DNA of 14,153 nt, from the NCBI GenBank assembly GCA_947311455.1, contig CAMZKY010000006.1, positions 1-14,153 of the forward strand, in the 5' to 3' direction. The notes below the pieces were generated by a model that was not told the DNA's origin, made no database searches, and worked only from the letters and a program-made list of their open reading frames with translations. Shown here piece after piece: positions 14,090 through 14,153 of this stretch (the stretch's first letter is position 1; the number at the start of each line of letters is the position of its first letter). This stretch comes from an uncultured Marinosulfonomonas sp. GTDB lineage: Bacteria; Pseudomonadota; Alphaproteobacteria; Rhodobacterales; Rhodobacteraceae. The translations under genes and the position numbers were made by a program.

Positions 14090-14153
14090 GGATCGGCCCC
14101 CTTTGTGATCAAAATCATTGAAAAATATGGCGCCGTTTCAGGCGCATCTGCCA
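14080..14153 (-). CDS. cobI: 3' end of a probable precorrin-2 C20-methyltransferase (partial)
   Basis: A minus-strand frame is open from the window edge to a TGA at 14082-14080, giving the last 23 residues of a gene: APYFSMILITKGADPWL at the end. The P-Y-F-S-M-I-L segment resembles the C-terminal strand of CobI (precorrin-2 C20-methyltransferase), which makes precorrin-3A one step before the CobG/CobZ and CobJ reactions. Its stop overlaps the GTG start of the CbiG-CobJ gene by 10 nt, and cobI next to cobJ is a usual order. The frame lacks any stop across the visible 71 coding bases. The fragment is short, so the identity is probable rather than proven; another cob gene remains possible. Confidence 0.6.
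   Translation of the reverse strand, partial: ADAPETAPYFSMILITKGADPWL

Overview
The window reads as a piece of a marine alphaproteobacterial chromosome, most likely Rhodobacterales (Roseobacter-type). I infer this from the protein sequences (an IalB-family protein beside rlmN, a phnW-phnX pair with a LysR regulator, an aerobic-type cob gene order with a CbiG-CobJ fusion, a Rhizobium-type asparaginase), from the moderate GC content and from dense gene packing. No rRNA, tRNA, CRISPR array, insertion sequence, integrase, phage gene or toxin-antitoxin pair is visible. No gene-free stretch reaches 300 bases; the largest gaps are 4081-4252, 4781-4970 and 12136-12283.

Layout. (1) 3-1006: the 3' end of a plus-strand gene with a lectin/glucanase-like C-terminus faces a secreted polysaccharide-lyase-like protein on the minus strand. 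(2) 965-4080: two minus-strand catabolic genes, a Tat-exported 2',3'-cyclic-nucleotide phosphodiesterase/3'-nucleotidase (cpdB) with a hairpin terminator behind it, and an L-asparaginase of the Rhizobium etli type. Both would salvage P or N from organic matter. (3) 4253-6146: plus strand, a periplasmic IalB-family protein with a clear Rho-independent terminator, then rlmN. (4) 6223-10877: a 2-aminoethylphosphonate (AEP) module. phnW and phnX overlap by 4 nt on the minus strand, a LysR regulator is divergent from them, and a PiT-family phosphate transporter follows the regulator. PhnW converts AEP to phosphonoacetaldehyde, PhnX cleaves it to acetaldehyde and phosphate, and PiT would move the phosphate. 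A promoter-like element and a dyad in the 108-bp phnW/lysR gap give a concrete regulatory model. (5) 10913-14153: minus-strand cobalamin (corrin ring) genes, the end of a probable cobI, a CbiG-CobJ fusion and cobM, followed by a small conserved-looking protein of unknown function.

Taken together, several loci deal with organic phosphorus and nitrogen (cpdB, asparaginase, phnWX, PiT), but only phnW-phnX-lysR-PiT looks like a functional unit. I see no convincing evidence of a wholly new system. The points most worth following are the AEP module with a phosphate carrier but no AEP importer in view, the regulatory dyad in its divergent promoter, the CbiG domain fused to CobJ, and a 67-nt inverted-repeat element between rlmN and phnX.
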